From Alphaproteobacteria bacterium (GTDB taxonomy: Bacteria > Pseudomonadota > Alphaproteobacteria > SHVP01): a stretch of DNA of 51,187 nt. Under the pieces are notes generated by a model, which was given only the letters and a program-made list of their open reading frames with translations, did no database searches and was not told the DNA's origin. Shown piece by piece: positions 16,114 to 25,814 of the stretch (position 1 is the stretch's first letter; every line of letters begins with the position of its first letter). The DNA is taken from assembly GCA_009694165.1 (NCBI GenBank), contig SHVP01000006.1, positions 1-51,187 of the forward strand, in the 5' to 3' direction. The translations under genes were made by a program, and so were the position numbers.

Positions 16114-17463
16114 TCAGACGACACCGAACGCCAACATGGCATCGGCCACCTTGACGAATCCCGCGACGTTGGCACCCTGCACGTAGTTGACGTATTTGGA
16201 CCCCTTCGATCCGCCGTATCGGGCGCACTTGTCATGGATTCCATCCATGATGTCGCGAAGCATCTTTTGCAGTTCGCCTTCCTTCCACGAGATATGGGCG
16301 GCGTTCTGGCTCATCTCCAGACCCGAGACGGCGACGCCACCGGCGTTGGCGGCCTTTGCCGGCCCGAACATGACCTTGGCGTCGAGGAAGGCGTGCACGG
16401 CATCCTGCAGCGTCGGCATGTTGGCGCCTTCCGAGACCGCCTTGATGCCGTTCTTGATCATCACCTTGGCATCCTCAATCCCGATCTCGTTTTGGGTGGC
16501 ACAAGGAAGCGCCATGTCCGCTTTGATGCCCCACGGCTTCTTGCCGGCGTGGTACTCACCGCCGAATTCCTTGACGTATTCGGCGATGCGTCCTCGCTGC
16601 TTCGTTTTCAGATTGATGATCCAATCGATCTTCTTCAGATCGATTCCATTCTTGTCGTAGATGAATCCGTCCGAGTCCGACATGGTAAGAACCTTGCCGC
16701 CGCGGTGATTGATCTTCTGGGCGGCAAAGGTCGCCACGTTGCCCGACCCGGAGACGAGCGCTGTCTTGCCCTCGATTGAACCCTTCTGTTGTTTGAGCAT
16801 GTCCTCGAGGAAATAGACGCAACCGTACCCAGTCGCCTCTGGACGGATGAGGCTGCCGCCGTATTCGAGGCCCTTGCCGGTCAGCACGCCATTGAAACGA
16901 CTGGTCAGGCGTTTCCATTGACCGAACATGTAGCCGATCTCGCGCGCCCCCACGCCGATGTCGCCGGCGGGAACGTCGATATCGTCGCCGATATGACGGA
17001 AGAGTTCGGTCATGAACGACTGGCAGAACCGCATGACCTCGGCGTCCGACTTGCCCTTTGGGTTGAAGTCCGAGCCGCCCTTACCGCCGCCCATCGGCAG
17101 TCCGGTCAGGCTGTTCTTGAACGTCTGTTCGAAGGCAAGAAATTTCAGAATCGATTGGTTGACCGACGGATGGAAGCGAATGCCGCCCTTATAGGGTCCA
17201 ATGGAGTTGTTGTTTTGAATACGATAGCCGCGGTTGACGCGGATATTGCCCTGATCGTCCTGCCAACAAATGCGGAAACTGATGATGCGGTCGGGTTCGG
17301 CGATTCGCCGCATGATTTCCCAGCGATGGTAAATCGGCTTGTCCGCGATAAAGGGGAAGATGCTGGACGCCACCTCGTAGACAGCTTGGTGAAACTCTGT
17401 CTCGCCGGGATTGCGCTTCTTTACCCCCTCCAAGAATTGGCCAAGCGTAACGGGTTCAGACAT
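16114..17463 (-). CDS. gdhA: NADP-type glutamate dehydrogenase
   Basis: Reductively aminates 2-oxoglutarate to glutamate. The 449-residue length fits the hexameric family. The catalytic Lys lies in P-M-G-G-G-K-G-G near residue 125, the 2-oxoglutarate region includes Y-K-G-G-I-R-F near 90, and the nucleotide-binding V-S-G-S-G-N-V-A is near 240. A-N-A-G-G-V-A-V-S-G-L-E-M-S-Q-N near 380 is characteristic. GGGGAG lies upstream of the ATG, and the leader holds an A+T-rich CATAAAT that could be a -10 element. The gene ends in the palindromic terminator. The 149 bases upstream, before purH, hold no other gene. Confidence 0.96.
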   Translation of the reverse strand: MSEPVTLGQFLEGVKKRNPGETEFHQAVYEVASSIFPFIADKPIYHRWEIMRRIAEPDRIISFRICWQDDQGNIRVNRGYRIQNNNSIGPYKGGIRFHPSVNQSILKFLAFEQTFKNSLTGLPMGGGKGGSDFNPKGKSDAEVMRFCQSFMTELFRHIGDDIDVPAGDIGVGAREIGYMFGQWKRLTSRFNGVLTGKGLEYGGSLIRPEATGYGCVYFLEDMLKQQKGSIEGKTALVSGSGNVATFAAQKINHRGGKVLTMSDSDGFIYDKNGIDLKKIDWIINLKTKQRGRIAEYVKEFGGEYHAGKKPWGIKADMALPCATQNEIGIEDAKVMIKNGIKAVSEGANMPTLQDAVHAFLDAKVMFGPAKAANAGGVAVSGLEMSQNAAHISWKEGELQKMLRDIMDGIHDKCARYGGSKGSKYVNYVQGANVAGFVKVADAMLAFGVV

Positions 17464-17612
17464 CCTGGAAATCTCCCCAATCTATTTATGCCGTTTCAGA
17501 CGGTGCAGGCTCGATGTGGCCCGCCGGCAGTTTAACGCTTGCGCCAGAGCGGCGCGGGCGAAATCTGCAATGGGCGCGCAATTCCGAATATTGGCGGTTG
17601 TAGCCGCGTGGC

Positions 17613-19205
17613 CTAGTGCCGGAAGTGGCGCATGCCCGTGAAGACCATTGCCAGACCCGCCTGGTCGGCGGCGGCGATGACCTCGTCGTCGCGCATGGAG
17701 CCGCCCGGCTGAATGACCGCCGTTACCCCCGCTTCCGCCGCCGCCAACAGGCCGTCGGAAAAGGGGAAGTACGCGTCGGAGGCGACCACCGATCCCTTGG
17801 TCAGCGGCACCCCGCTGCCGGCCGCCGCAGCGGAATCCTCTGCTTTGCGCGCGGCTATGCGCGCCGAATCAATACGGCTCATCTGGCCGGCGCCGATCCC
17901 AACCGTCGCAAGGTTCTTGACGTAGACGATGGCGTTCGATTTCACGTGCTTGGCGACGGCAAAAGCAAACAGCAGGTCGTCGTACTCCTGCGGACTGGGT
18001 TGACGCTTGGTGACGACCTTGAGTTGCACGCGATCGATGTGACCGGCGTCGCGCGACTGGAAAAGGTAGCCGCCGGCCACCGAGCGCAGCGTCATTCCGG
18101 TTGCCGTCGGATCGGGCAATTCGCCGGCGAGTAAAAGCCGCAGGTTTTTCTTTTTCGCAAAGATCGCCCGCGCCGCGTCATCGGCGCCCGGAGCGATGAC
18201 CACCTCGGTGAAAATCTTGGTTACTTCTTCGGCCGTTGCGGCGTCGATCGGTCGGCTCAGCGCCACGATCCCGCCAAAAGCGCTCACCGGATCACAAGCG
18301 AGTGCCTTGCGATAGGCGTCGACAATCGAGGAGCCCAGTGCTGCGCCGCAGGGATTGGCATGCTTGATGATGGCGACGGCGGGACGTCGTTCGGCCGCCA
18401 ACTCGGCCACGAGTTCGTAGGCGGCGTCGGTGTCGTTCAGGTTGTTGAACGACAGTTCCTTACCTTGGATCTGGCGGGCGGTCGCGATGCCGGGGCGTTT
18501 GTCGCCGCCGATGTAGAACGCAGCCTGTTGGTGGGGATTCTCGCCATAGCGCAGAACCTGGCGTCGCTCGCCCGCCACGACCAGACGCTCCGGAAACGAC
18601 TCACCTAGGAGTTTGGCAAACCATTGACTGATGGCGGCGTCGTAGGAACCAGTGCGCGCGTAGGCCTTAGCGGCGAGGCGACGGCGCAGCTCGCCCCCCG
18701 TCGAGCCATCGTTCGCCCGCAGGTCATCGGCCACCGCAACATAATCGGCGGGATCGACGACGACGGTCACGAAGGCATGGTTCTTGGCTGCCGATCGGAT
18801 CATTGCCGGGCCGCCAATGTCGATATTCTCGATGCACTCCTCGACGCTGGCGTTGGCTGCGACCGTGGCCTCGAAGGGGTAGAGGGTGACGACCACCAAA
18901 TCGATGGCGACGATGCCATGCTTGTCCATGGCTACCCGGTGATCGGCCTTGTCGCGGCGACCCAGTAGGCCGCCGTGGACCTTCGGGTGCAATGTCTTGA
19001 CCCGCCCGTCCATGATCTCCGGAAACCCTGTCAAGTCGGCGACTTCTTTCACCGCTAAGCCGGCATCACGCAAGGCCTTGGCTGAGCCGCCCGTCGAGAC
19101 CAACTCGACTCCGTGCTCGGCCAGGAAACGGGCGAACTCGACGAGGCCGGTCTTGTCGGAAACCGACAAGAGGGCCCGTCTGATGGGAACCAGCGATGAA
19201 GGCAT
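17613..19205 (-). CDS. purH: bifunctional AICAR formyltransferase / IMP cyclohydrolase
   Basis: Catalyses the last two steps of IMP synthesis. The 530-residue chain has an N-terminal MGS-type cyclohydrolase domain (S-V-S-D-K-T-G near 16, [14 protein letters not shown] near 68). The transformylase domain has R-Y-G-E-N-P-H-Q near 220, K-H-A-N-P-C-G near 280 with the catalytic Lys-His, and S-D-A-Y-F-P-F near 475. I chose the ATG at 19205 over a TTG two codons upstream because GAGG lies 6 bases before it. In many alphaproteobacteria this gene follows rsmB and the heparinase-type gene; here a polysaccharide locus separates them. Confidence 0.97.
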   Translation of the reverse strand: MPSSLVPIRRALLSVSDKTGLVEFARFLAEHGVELVSTGGSAKALRDAGLAVKEVADLTGFPEIMDGRVKTLHPKVHGGLLGRRDKADHRVAMDKHGIVAIDLVVVTLYPFEATVAANASVEECIENIDIGGPAMIRSAAKNHAFVTVVVDPADYVAVADDLRANDGSTGGELRRRLAAKAYARTGSYDAAISQWFAKLLGESFPERLVVAGERRQVLRYGENPHQQAAFYIGGDKRPGIATARQIQGKELSFNNLNDTDAAYELVAELAAERRPAVAIIKHANPCGAALGSSIVDAYRKALACDPVSAFGGIVALSRPIDAATAEEVTKIFTEVVIAPGADDAARAIFAKKKNLRLLLAGELPDPTATGMTLRSVAGGYLFQSRDAGHIDRVQLKVVTKRQPSPQEYDDLLFAFAVAKHVKSNAIVYVKNLATVGIGAGQMSRIDSARIAARKAEDSAAAAGSGVPLTKGSVVASDAYFPFSDGLLAAAEAGVTAVIQPGGSMRDDEVIAAADQAGLAMVFTGMRHFRH

Positions 19206-19287
19206 GAACAACCTCGGGGCGACTGCAGCGTTGGGCGCGCAGGGGCGTTGTTATAGCCTGAAAAGGCGACCGGGCGAATCGTCCCCG

Positions 19288-21237
19288 TCAGGCCCGGCGC
19301 GTCGCCCCGTTGCCCGCGGGCTGGAAGTCCGGCAACAGGGTCTGCATCGCCGCCAGCGTCTGCCCGCTCTCCCGTCGCCGGGCCGCGGCGACGACCCGGT
19401 CGATCGCGGCGGTCACGTTCTCGACGTCGGTGGCGATCGGCGCCGCCAGCATGATGCCCTCGCGCGCGGTCGAATCGAGATGTTCGCGCTCATCGAACAA
19501 GCGTTCGTGCAGCTTTTCGCCGCCTCGCAGCCCGGTGAATTCGATGGCGACGTCCTTGTCCGGGCGAAGGCCGGCCAAGCGGATCATTTGCCGGGCAAGA
19601 TCCAGAATCAAGATTGGTTCGCCCATGTCGAGTACGTAGATCCGCGGGCGGGACTCCGGTTCGGCGACTGCTAGGGCGCTCGCCTGCAGAACAAGCTCAA
19701 CCGCCTCGCGCGTGGTCATGAAATAACGAGTGGCCTCGGGGTGGGTCACGGTGAGCGGTCCGCCCGAGGCGAGCTGGCGCTGGAACAATGGGACGACCGA
19801 GCCCGTCGATCCGAGGACATTGCCGAAACGCACGGTGACCATTCGGCTTGCCGTTTGGCTGCGCGTTCCCACCGCATGACAATAGAGCTCGGCCATCCGC
19901 TTGGTCGCTCCCATGACGCTGGTCGGCGCCACGGCCTTGTCGGTCGAGATAAGAACCATCATTGCGACGCCGTGACGGATGCAGGCATCGGCGACGTTGC
20001 GCGTTCCCGCGACGTTCGTCAGTACGGTCTCGTCGGGGTTTTTCTCGGATAGCGGCACGTGCTTGTAGGCGGCGGCGTGAAAGACCAGATGCGGCCGCTC
20101 TTTGGCGAGCAGATGGTCGACTCGCTGTTCGTCACGCACATCGGCCAGCATGGGGTGGCGGGCGAGAGCCGAATATTGCTCGCCCATCTCGAGGTCGATC
20201 AGGTAGAGCGCGTATTCGCTATGATCGACGAGGATCAGGCATTCCGGGTCAAGGGCCGCAATCTGGCGCACCAGTTCCGAACCGATGGTTCCACCCGCGC
20301 CGGTGATCAGCACGCGGCGGCCCTCGACGAGCGCCCGCATCGCTACACGATCGAGCACCTTCTGCGGGCGCCCAAGGAGATCCTCGACCGCCACCGGACG
20401 CAGCTTGAGGCCGGCGCCATGAAGGCTCACGCGTCCGGCGGTGTCGTCGGTGAAATCGGTGATGCGGGGCAGCCTGGCGACGACTAGGCCAAGGGCGTTG
20501 GCGGCATCGATCAGCGCCGACAATCGACCTTGATCCAGACGATCGGTGGCGATGACGACCCGCTGCGGTCGTCGCCCTTTTTTTGTCAGGCCGTCGACGA
20601 CCTGCCCGATGGCGTCGAGCGCTCCCCAGACACGAACGCCGCGCAGGTCGCGGCCGATGCGTCCCGGCTTGTCATCGATGATCCCGACGACCCGATAGGC
20701 GCTACGTGGACGCCTCATTTCGCGAATGAATGTTTCGGCAAGATCGCCGGCGCCGGCCACCAACACCGGGATACGCTGGTCGTTGCTGCGCTCGAACACC
20801 CCGCTCAAGTCGCCGTCCTTGGCGAGGCGGTGGCCAAGCCGGGGCAGGCTAAGCAGGAGGATGAGCAGCGGCCACAGAACGACCAGGGCGGAACGCGGAA
20901 AGAGGTCGAGGCGCGTCACGGTGAACATGACGGGCAGGAAAGCAAGAATGGCAAACGACACAGCCCGCGCGATCGCCGCCAGGTCCGTGAACGAGGCGTA
21001 ATGCCAGATGCCGCGATAGAGCCCGTTCCACCAGAACGACAGCGCGCTGACGGCGACGAACACCAGGGTTCCCTCCCACAGGAAGAACGGGTCCTGGGGC
21101 AGGCCATACTCCTGGTACCGGAACCAGATGGCGATCTCGAACGCGAGCGCCGCCATGAACAGGTCGTGCACGGCGACCGCGATAATGCGGGGCGAGGGCA
21201 ACAGCCGATAGAGCTCCGTTCGGGCGTTTTCGCTCAT
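19288..21237 (-). CDS. membrane nucleotide-sugar 4,6-dehydratase, FlaA1/CapD/WbpM type
   Basis: A 649-residue member of the large polysaccharide-biosynthesis dehydratases. About four membrane helices occupy residues 15-125, a first Rossmann-like region 145-270, and the catalytic SDR domain 305-600. Visible are G-A-G-G-T-I-G-S-E-L (about 310), Y-K-H-V-P-L (about 395), S-T-D-K-A (about 430) and M-G-A-T-K-R (about 442). The Met in place of the usual Tyr is normal for this subfamily. Relatives act on UDP-GlcNAc to give 4-keto-6-deoxy sugars. Its start overlaps the stop of the sugar-phosphate transferase gene by four bases. It is the last gene of the leftward polysaccharide run, 82 bases before the purH start. 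Confidence 0.9.
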   Translation of the reverse strand: MSENARTELYRLLPSPRIIAVAVHDLFMAALAFEIAIWFRYQEYGLPQDPFFLWEGTLVFVAVSALSFWWNGLYRGIWHYASFTDLAAIARAVSFAILAFLPVMFTVTRLDLFPRSALVVLWPLLILLLSLPRLGHRLAKDGDLSGVFERSNDQRIPVLVAGAGDLAETFIREMRRPRSAYRVVGIIDDKPGRIGRDLRGVRVWGALDAIGQVVDGLTKKGRRPQRVVIATDRLDQGRLSALIDAANALGLVVARLPRITDFTDDTAGRVSLHGAGLKLRPVAVEDLLGRPQKVLDRVAMRALVEGRRVLITGAGGTIGSELVRQIAALDPECLILVDHSEYALYLIDLEMGEQYSALARHPMLADVRDEQRVDHLLAKERPHLVFHAAAYKHVPLSEKNPDETVLTNVAGTRNVADACIRHGVAMMVLISTDKAVAPTSVMGATKRMAELYCHAVGTRSQTASRMVTVRFGNVLGSTGSVVPLFQRQLASGGPLTVTHPEATRYFMTTREAVELVLQASALAVAEPESRPRIYVLDMGEPILILDLARQMIRLAGLRPDKDVAIEFTGLRGGEKLHERLFDEREHLDSTAREGIMLAAPIATDVENVTAAIDRVVAAARRRESGQTLAAMQTLLPDFQPAGNGATRRA

Positions 21238-22268
21238 CGGCTGCCTATGGCGCGGGGGCCGTGGAAATAGGCTAGCAGCAGGCTCGTCGCCACCGCGCCT
21301 AACACCAGCGGCAGCCAGGCCAGCGTCGGGTTCAGCGTGCTCCAGATGGCGAGGCCGATCAGTCCGACGTTCAAGCAGAGGACACAGAGACTGACACGGG
21401 CATGCGAACCGAAGCGGCGGGCCGCGCGCTGGAAATAGTGCGAGCGGTGGGCGTCATGCAAACGATCGCCTCTTCGTATTCTCTGCAGCAAGGTGAGGGT
21501 AGCGTCGGCCAGGTAATAGAGCGGCAACAAGATCGCGGCCGCCCAAGCCCCGTGGCCAGCCAGTTCGAAGAGCGACCAGCCGAGCAGCAGGCCGAGCGGA
21601 ATACTGCCGACATCGCCCAAGAAGACGCGTGCCGGGGCCCAGTTCCATACCAGGAAGCCGGCGGCAGCGCCGCTCAGGGCGGCACCGGTCGCGGCCAGTA
21701 GAACTGCCTGCCCGCTCGTCCAACCGGTGCCGGCCACAAAGGCGATCGTCGCCACGCCCACACCGATCGAACCCGCTTCGACGCCGGTGATGCCGTCGAT
21801 GCCATCCATGAAATTGGTGAGGTTGATCAGCCACAGCCAGGCCATTCCGGTCGCCACCAGGTCGAGCCATTCCGGCAGGAGACCCTGGCCGATCCGGCCG
21901 GCACCGCCGAGCGTGGCAAGTCCGGCGAGCACCGCGACGATCTGCGCCGCTAGCCGAGGCGCCACCGGCAAGCCCCGACGATCGTCCCACCAGGACACAA
22001 GGCCGAGCAGAACGGCGACGCCGGTGAGGAGCCACATTCTTTGCCCGATCGCAGGGTCGCCTTCGATCAGCGCGACCGCCAACCAGGCGATCAGCATGGT
22101 TCCCACCACGGCAATGCCGGCGCCTCGCGGCGTTGGCACGGCGTGGCTCGACCGGTCGTTTGGGTGGTCGAGAATGGCGCCCCGTCGCAGCACCGAGATC
22201 AGGAAGCGCGTCCCCGTCGACGCGACGAAAAAGCTGCCAGCGGCCACGGCCAACGACGTCCACAACAT
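21234..22268 (-). CDS. MraY/WecA-like polyprenyl-phosphate sugar-1-phosphate transferase
   Basis: A 344-residue polytopic enzyme (about ten hydrophobic segments) that loads the first sugar-1-phosphate onto undecaprenyl phosphate. Family marks are D-H-P-N-D-R-S-S-H with P-T-P-R-G-A-G near residue 40, N-L-T-N-F-M-D-G-I-D-G near 155 with catalytic Asp residues, and F-L-G-D-V-G-S near 215. Together with the dehydratase just downstream it probably initiates the surface glycan (as in WbpL with WbpM). It lies downstream of a terminator-like hairpin that separates it from the GT4 gene, so it may have its own promoter. Confidence 0.9.
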   Translation of the reverse strand: MLWTSLAVAAGSFFVASTGTRFLISVLRRGAILDHPNDRSSHAVPTPRGAGIAVVGTMLIAWLAVALIEGDPAIGQRMWLLTGVAVLLGLVSWWDDRRGLPVAPRLAAQIVAVLAGLATLGGAGRIGQGLLPEWLDLVATGMAWLWLINLTNFMDGIDGITGVEAGSIGVGVATIAFVAGTGWTSGQAVLLAATGAALSGAAAGFLVWNWAPARVFLGDVGSIPLGLLLGWSLFELAGHGAWAAAILLPLYYLADATLTLLQRIRRGDRLHDAHRSHYFQRAARRFGSHARVSLCVLCLNVGLIGLAIWSTLNPTLAWLPLVLGAVATSLLLAYFHGPRAIGSR

Positions 22269-22299
22269 GGCTGCTTATAGGCTGTTCTGGGAACAAACG

Positions 22300-22327
22300 A
22301 AAAGGCCCTCGCCAAGGGGGGAGGGCC
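22300..22327 (-). terminator. Rho-independent terminator after the GT4 gene
   Basis: On the leftward strand a GGCCCTC / GAGGGCC stem (7 bases, 10-base loop) is followed by TTTTCGTTTG. It lies between the stop of the GT4 gene and the start of the next gene, and would split the polysaccharide run into two transcripts or reduce downstream expression. Confidence 0.65.
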
Positions 22328-22351
22328 ACTGGTTAGAATCCTGCCGGTCGA

Positions 22352-23506
22352 TCAGTCCGAGCGCGTACCCGCCAGCACCTGCCGGTATACATCGAGGGAT
22401 CGAGCGACGAAGACCTCTTCAGAAAATTTCGCCGCGACCCGGGCGCGCGCTCGCCGCGCCATTGCCCGCCGTCGCTCGGGGTCGTCGAGTAACTGGCGGA
22501 TCGCTGCGGCGGTGGCGTTTCCGTCCCGGACCGGGACAAGGAGTCCGGTGTCGCCATCGTGGACGATCTCGCGGCAGCCGGGCACGTTGGTGGTCACCAC
22601 GGCCCGGCCAATGGCGCCGGCCTCGATCAGCACGCGCGGCAGTCCCTCGCGGTAGGAGGGCATGCACACGACGGTCGCCTGGGCGAGCGAAGCCGCCATG
22701 TCGCGCGAGAAGCCCCACCACTCCACCAACCCCTCCCGCTCCCAGGCACGAATCGTCGCTTCGCCGACGTCGGTTGGGTTGTCGGGGTCGGTGCGGCCGA
22801 CCATGACGAAGCGAGCGGCGATTCCATCGTGCTTCAGCGTGCGGGCAGCGAAGACGAATTCGTGCACGCCCTTGTCGCCAAGGATGCGAGCCGGAAACAT
22901 GACCACGGGCGGCCCCGACGGCTCGGGTTGCTCGGCGAACCGGTGAATATCCACGCCGCAGCCCTTGATCATCGTTTCTTTGCCACGCTCGACTAGGCCG
23001 CGGTTGTGAAAGAGCCCCAGGTCATCGGGATTCTGAAAAATGGCGCGGCAGTTGCGATGGGCGAGCGCAAATCGATAGAGCGCCATCAGCAGGGCCCGCT
23101 GGACTCGCGCCGCCGTGCCTTCGATCAGGAACAGATAGCCGAGCCCGGTCACCGCGTGGACGACAGCGGGGACCCGACACAGGCGGGCCACCATGCCGCC
23201 ATAGATGACGGGCTTCATTGTCACCGCGTGCAGGATATCGGGCCGCACGGCGCGCACGAGACGCCACAAGGCCGCGATCAGGCGCAGTTCGCCGGCGATC
23301 CGCCGCGACCCGCGCGCCAAGGGAATGTCGTGGTAGGTGAATCCTTCGGCGCGGATGACGGCTACGGCTTCCTGGTCGTAGCGAACGGCGACGTGAACCG
23401 AAAAACCGGCCTCTCGTGCCGCTCGGGCCACCGCTAGGCGGTGGCTCAGAAAAAATGGCGCGTCGTTCAGCACCATCAAGAGGACGGGTGGTTGGGCGGC
23501 GGTCAC
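22352..23506 (-). CDS. GT4-family glycosyltransferase
   Basis: A 384-residue GT-B enzyme. N-terminal V-L-N-D-A-P-F-F-L-S-H-R (about 10-21), H-A-V-T-G-L-G-Y near 115, and the GT4 donor-site motif P-S-Y-R-E-G-L-P-R-V-L-I-E-A (about 285-298) are present. This kind resembles WbpT/PelF-like transferases that extend lipid-linked O-antigen units. The GTG at 23506 is chosen because it overlaps the stop of the asparagine-synthase-like gene as GTGA; an upstream ATG at 23602 would lie deep inside that gene. Sugar specificity is unknown. Confidence 0.85.
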   Translation of the reverse strand: MTAAQPPVLLMVLNDAPFFLSHRLAVARAAREAGFSVHVAVRYDQEAVAVIRAEGFTYHDIPLARGSRRIAGELRLIAALWRLVRAVRPDILHAVTMKPVIYGGMVARLCRVPAVVHAVTGLGYLFLIEGTAARVQRALLMALYRFALAHRNCRAIFQNPDDLGLFHNRGLVERGKETMIKGCGVDIHRFAEQPEPSGPPVVMFPARILGDKGVHEFVFAARTLKHDGIAARFVMVGRTDPDNPTDVGEATIRAWEREGLVEWWGFSRDMAASLAQATVVCMPSYREGLPRVLIEAGAIGRAVVTTNVPGCREIVHDGDTGLLVPVRDGNATAAAIRQLLDDPERRRAMARRARARVAAKFSEEVFVARSLDVYRQVLAGTRSD

Positions 23507-25443
23507 GGAGTCGAGCGCTCGTGGGCAAGCCACGCCTGCAACATCAACGGCCCCCATAACTGGTATTGGCGATTGCGCCGACCGGAGAGGTGTTGCTGCC
23601 ATTCCGCCCGAACCCTCGTCACGTCGAGGAAGCCGCTCTCCTCGAGTTGGCGCTCACTCAGCAGCGTTTCCGCCCAATCGCGGAGCGGGCCGCGCAGCCA
23701 AGAACCGATCGGTGCAGCGAATCCCTGCTTGGGTCGTTCCACCAGGGCCTGCGGGACATATTTGTAAAGGATCTGGCGCAACGGCCACTTGCCGACACCG
23801 TTCTTGATCTTGAAGCTGGGCGGCAAGGTCCAGGCAAACTCGACCACGCGATGATCCAGAAGCGGAACGCGTGCCTCGAGGCTGACCGCCATGCTGGTCC
23901 GATCGACCTTGGTCAGGATGTCGTCGGGTAGGTAGGTGACGGTGTCGAGGAACTGCATGCGGTCGGTGGCGTCGGGAATGCGGGTGGGCAACGAACGATC
24001 CCACAGAGCGCCCCCGGCTTCGTGGCCGCCGCGGGCTGCCGCCATCGGCTCTTGCCACTGCGAGATCAACACCCGATAAACGTCGTCGATGGTCGCGCAG
24101 GGCAAAATCTCGGCCAATTTGTAAAGCCGTTCGCCGAATTGCGGTGGGCGCCGATGCGCCGGCAGCAGGTGCGCCAGCTGGTCCCAGCGCGCGGGCGGCA
24201 AGGTCCGGATCAGCCCGGCGCCGGTGCGGCGGACCATGCCGGGGACGTTCTCGATGTGATGCCACAGATTCTGGGCCCAGAGATAGCGTGTGTAGCCGGC
24301 AAACACCTCGTCGCCGCCATCACCCGAGAGGGCGACCGTGACCTGGCGCCGCGTCAATTGGGAGACGAGAAACGTGGGTAGCTGGGAGGCGTCGGCAAAA
24401 GGTTCGTCAAACCACTGCGGGATGGCCGGAACGAGATCGCGGCTTTGCCCTGGGTCGACGCGAAATTCCGTGTGATCGGTGCCGAGGTGGGCGGCGACTG
24501 CCTGAGCGTGCGCCGATTCGTCGAAGCCGCTTTCGTTGAAGCCGATGGTGAAGGTGCGGACTGGCCGATCGCTATGGCGCTGCATCAGGGCGACTACGGT
24601 CGAGGAATCGATGCCGCCGGAAAGAAACGCCCCGAGCGGCACGTCGGCGATCATGCGCCGGGCGACCGCATCGTCGAGCAGGGATTCGAGGCGTTCCAGT
24701 GCGCTCTCTTCATCGATCGGCGGCCGTTGCTGAGACCGTTCGGCGATCGCCAACATGTCCCAGTAGCAATGGCTTGCGGTCGCGCCGTCCACGCCGATAC
24801 GAAGGCAATGACCGGGAGCCAGCTTGCTGACGCCACGGTAGATGCTGAGGGTCCCCCGTACATAGTTGTGGCGGAGCAGGCTGACGACGGCGTCGCGATC
24901 GATGTCGCGGCGAAACTCGGGGTGGCGGCGCAGGCTTCGCAGGTCGGAGCCGAAGAGAACGACCTCACCCATGCGAGTCCAATACAGCGGTTTGATGCCG
25001 AGGCGATCGCGGACCAGCCACAGGCAGCGTTCGTCGCGATCCCATAGGGCAAACGCGAACATGCCGATGAGGCGACGCACGCACGCATCGACGCCCCACG
25101 CGGCACACCCTTCGAGGATCACTTCGGTGTCGGAATGGCCGCGGAAGGCGATGCCGCGGGCCGCGAGGTCGGGGCGCAGCTCGGCCGCATTGAAGATCTC
25201 GCCGTTGTAGCAGAGGACGAAGCGGCCGCTCGCCGACACCATCGGCTGGTGGCCGGCCGGCGACAGATCGATGATCGACAGGCGGCGGTGCCCGAAGGCG
25301 ATGCCGGCTCGTGCATCGACCCACGTGCCTGAGTCGTCGGGCCCGCGCCAAGCCATGGCCGCGGCCATCTCGCCCGCCAGGCGCTCCATGTCGCCACCGT
25401 CTAGGCGCCGTCGCAGGTCGAGGAAACCGGTGATCCCGCACAT
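23503..25443 (-). CDS. AsnB-type glutamine-dependent amidotransferase of the polysaccharide locus
   Basis: A 646-residue complete asparagine-synthase-like protein. The N-terminal nucleophile Cys2 (M-C-G-I-T-G-F) and glutaminase domain (to about 210) are followed by the ATP-pyrophosphatase domain with S-G-G-I-D-S-S near 274 and S-G-D-G-G-D-E near 375. In O-antigen and capsule loci such proteins (WbpS-like) are believed to amidate uronic acid carboxylates rather than aspartate. The UDP-HexNAc 6-dehydrogenase at 29348 would supply such a uronic acid. A true asparagine synthetase cannot be excluded from sequence alone. Confidence 0.85.
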   Translation of the reverse strand: MCGITGFLDLRRRLDGGDMERLAGEMAAAMAWRGPDDSGTWVDARAGIAFGHRRLSIIDLSPAGHQPMVSASGRFVLCYNGEIFNAAELRPDLAARGIAFRGHSDTEVILEGCAAWGVDACVRRLIGMFAFALWDRDERCLWLVRDRLGIKPLYWTRMGEVVLFGSDLRSLRRHPEFRRDIDRDAVVSLLRHNYVRGTLSIYRGVSKLAPGHCLRIGVDGATASHCYWDMLAIAERSQQRPPIDEESALERLESLLDDAVARRMIADVPLGAFLSGGIDSSTVVALMQRHSDRPVRTFTIGFNESGFDESAHAQAVAAHLGTDHTEFRVDPGQSRDLVPAIPQWFDEPFADASQLPTFLVSQLTRRQVTVALSGDGGDEVFAGYTRYLWAQNLWHHIENVPGMVRRTGAGLIRTLPPARWDQLAHLLPAHRRPPQFGERLYKLAEILPCATIDDVYRVLISQWQEPMAAARGGHEAGGALWDRSLPTRIPDATDRMQFLDTVTYLPDDILTKVDRTSMAVSLEARVPLLDHRVVEFAWTLPPSFKIKNGVGKWPLRQILYKYVPQALVERPKQGFAAPIGSWLRGPLRDWAETLLSERQLEESGFLDVTRVRAEWQQHLSGRRNRQYQLWGPLMLQAWLAHERSTP

Positions 25444-25444
25444 G

Positions 25445-25807
25445 TCAGGTCCCGCCCTTGCCGGCGCGCATGAAAACGAACTCGTTGCAGCCGTGACGCC
25501 CGCCGACGGTGACCACTCTCACCGGAGAAAGTGCGCGCGCCCGGCAGAAGGCGACGACCGCCTCTGGCTTCGCCACTTCGAAGGGATATCCACCCAACCA
25601 GTCGAGCAGATCGCGCCAGGGTGACATCCCGCGCGGCAATGGGCCGCGCCCCAGCGCGCGGCGAACAAGCAAGCGCAACCCGACATAGAGGGGGGCATGG
25701 ATTGCGATCATCAACCAGCGGCCGATCATTTCGCTCTCGATAGCCTGAAGCGACCGTGCGCAACCGGTTACGGGGCAGCGGAGCCGATCGACGAGGCGAC
25801 GATCCAT
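25445..25807 (-). pseudogene. methyltransferase remnant lacking its SAM-binding domain
   Basis: A 120-residue frame. It begins like a Trm112-type zinc-binding N-terminus (L-V-D-R-L-R-C-P-V-T-G) and after about 25 residues passes into what looks like the C-terminal third of polysaccharide-locus class I methyltransferases (G-M-S-P-W-R-D-L-L-D-W-L-G-G-Y-P-F-E-V-A, then G-G-R-H-G-C-N-E-F-V-F). The whole SAM-binding Rossmann domain, about 150-200 residues with its glycine-rich loop, is missing. The frame is intact from ATG to stop and is packed between neighbours (1 and 7 bases), so it may still be translated. It reads best as an in-frame internal deletion of a gene about 300 codons long, though a small natural variant is possible. 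Confidence 0.55.
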
Positions 25808-25814
25808 GACCTGA

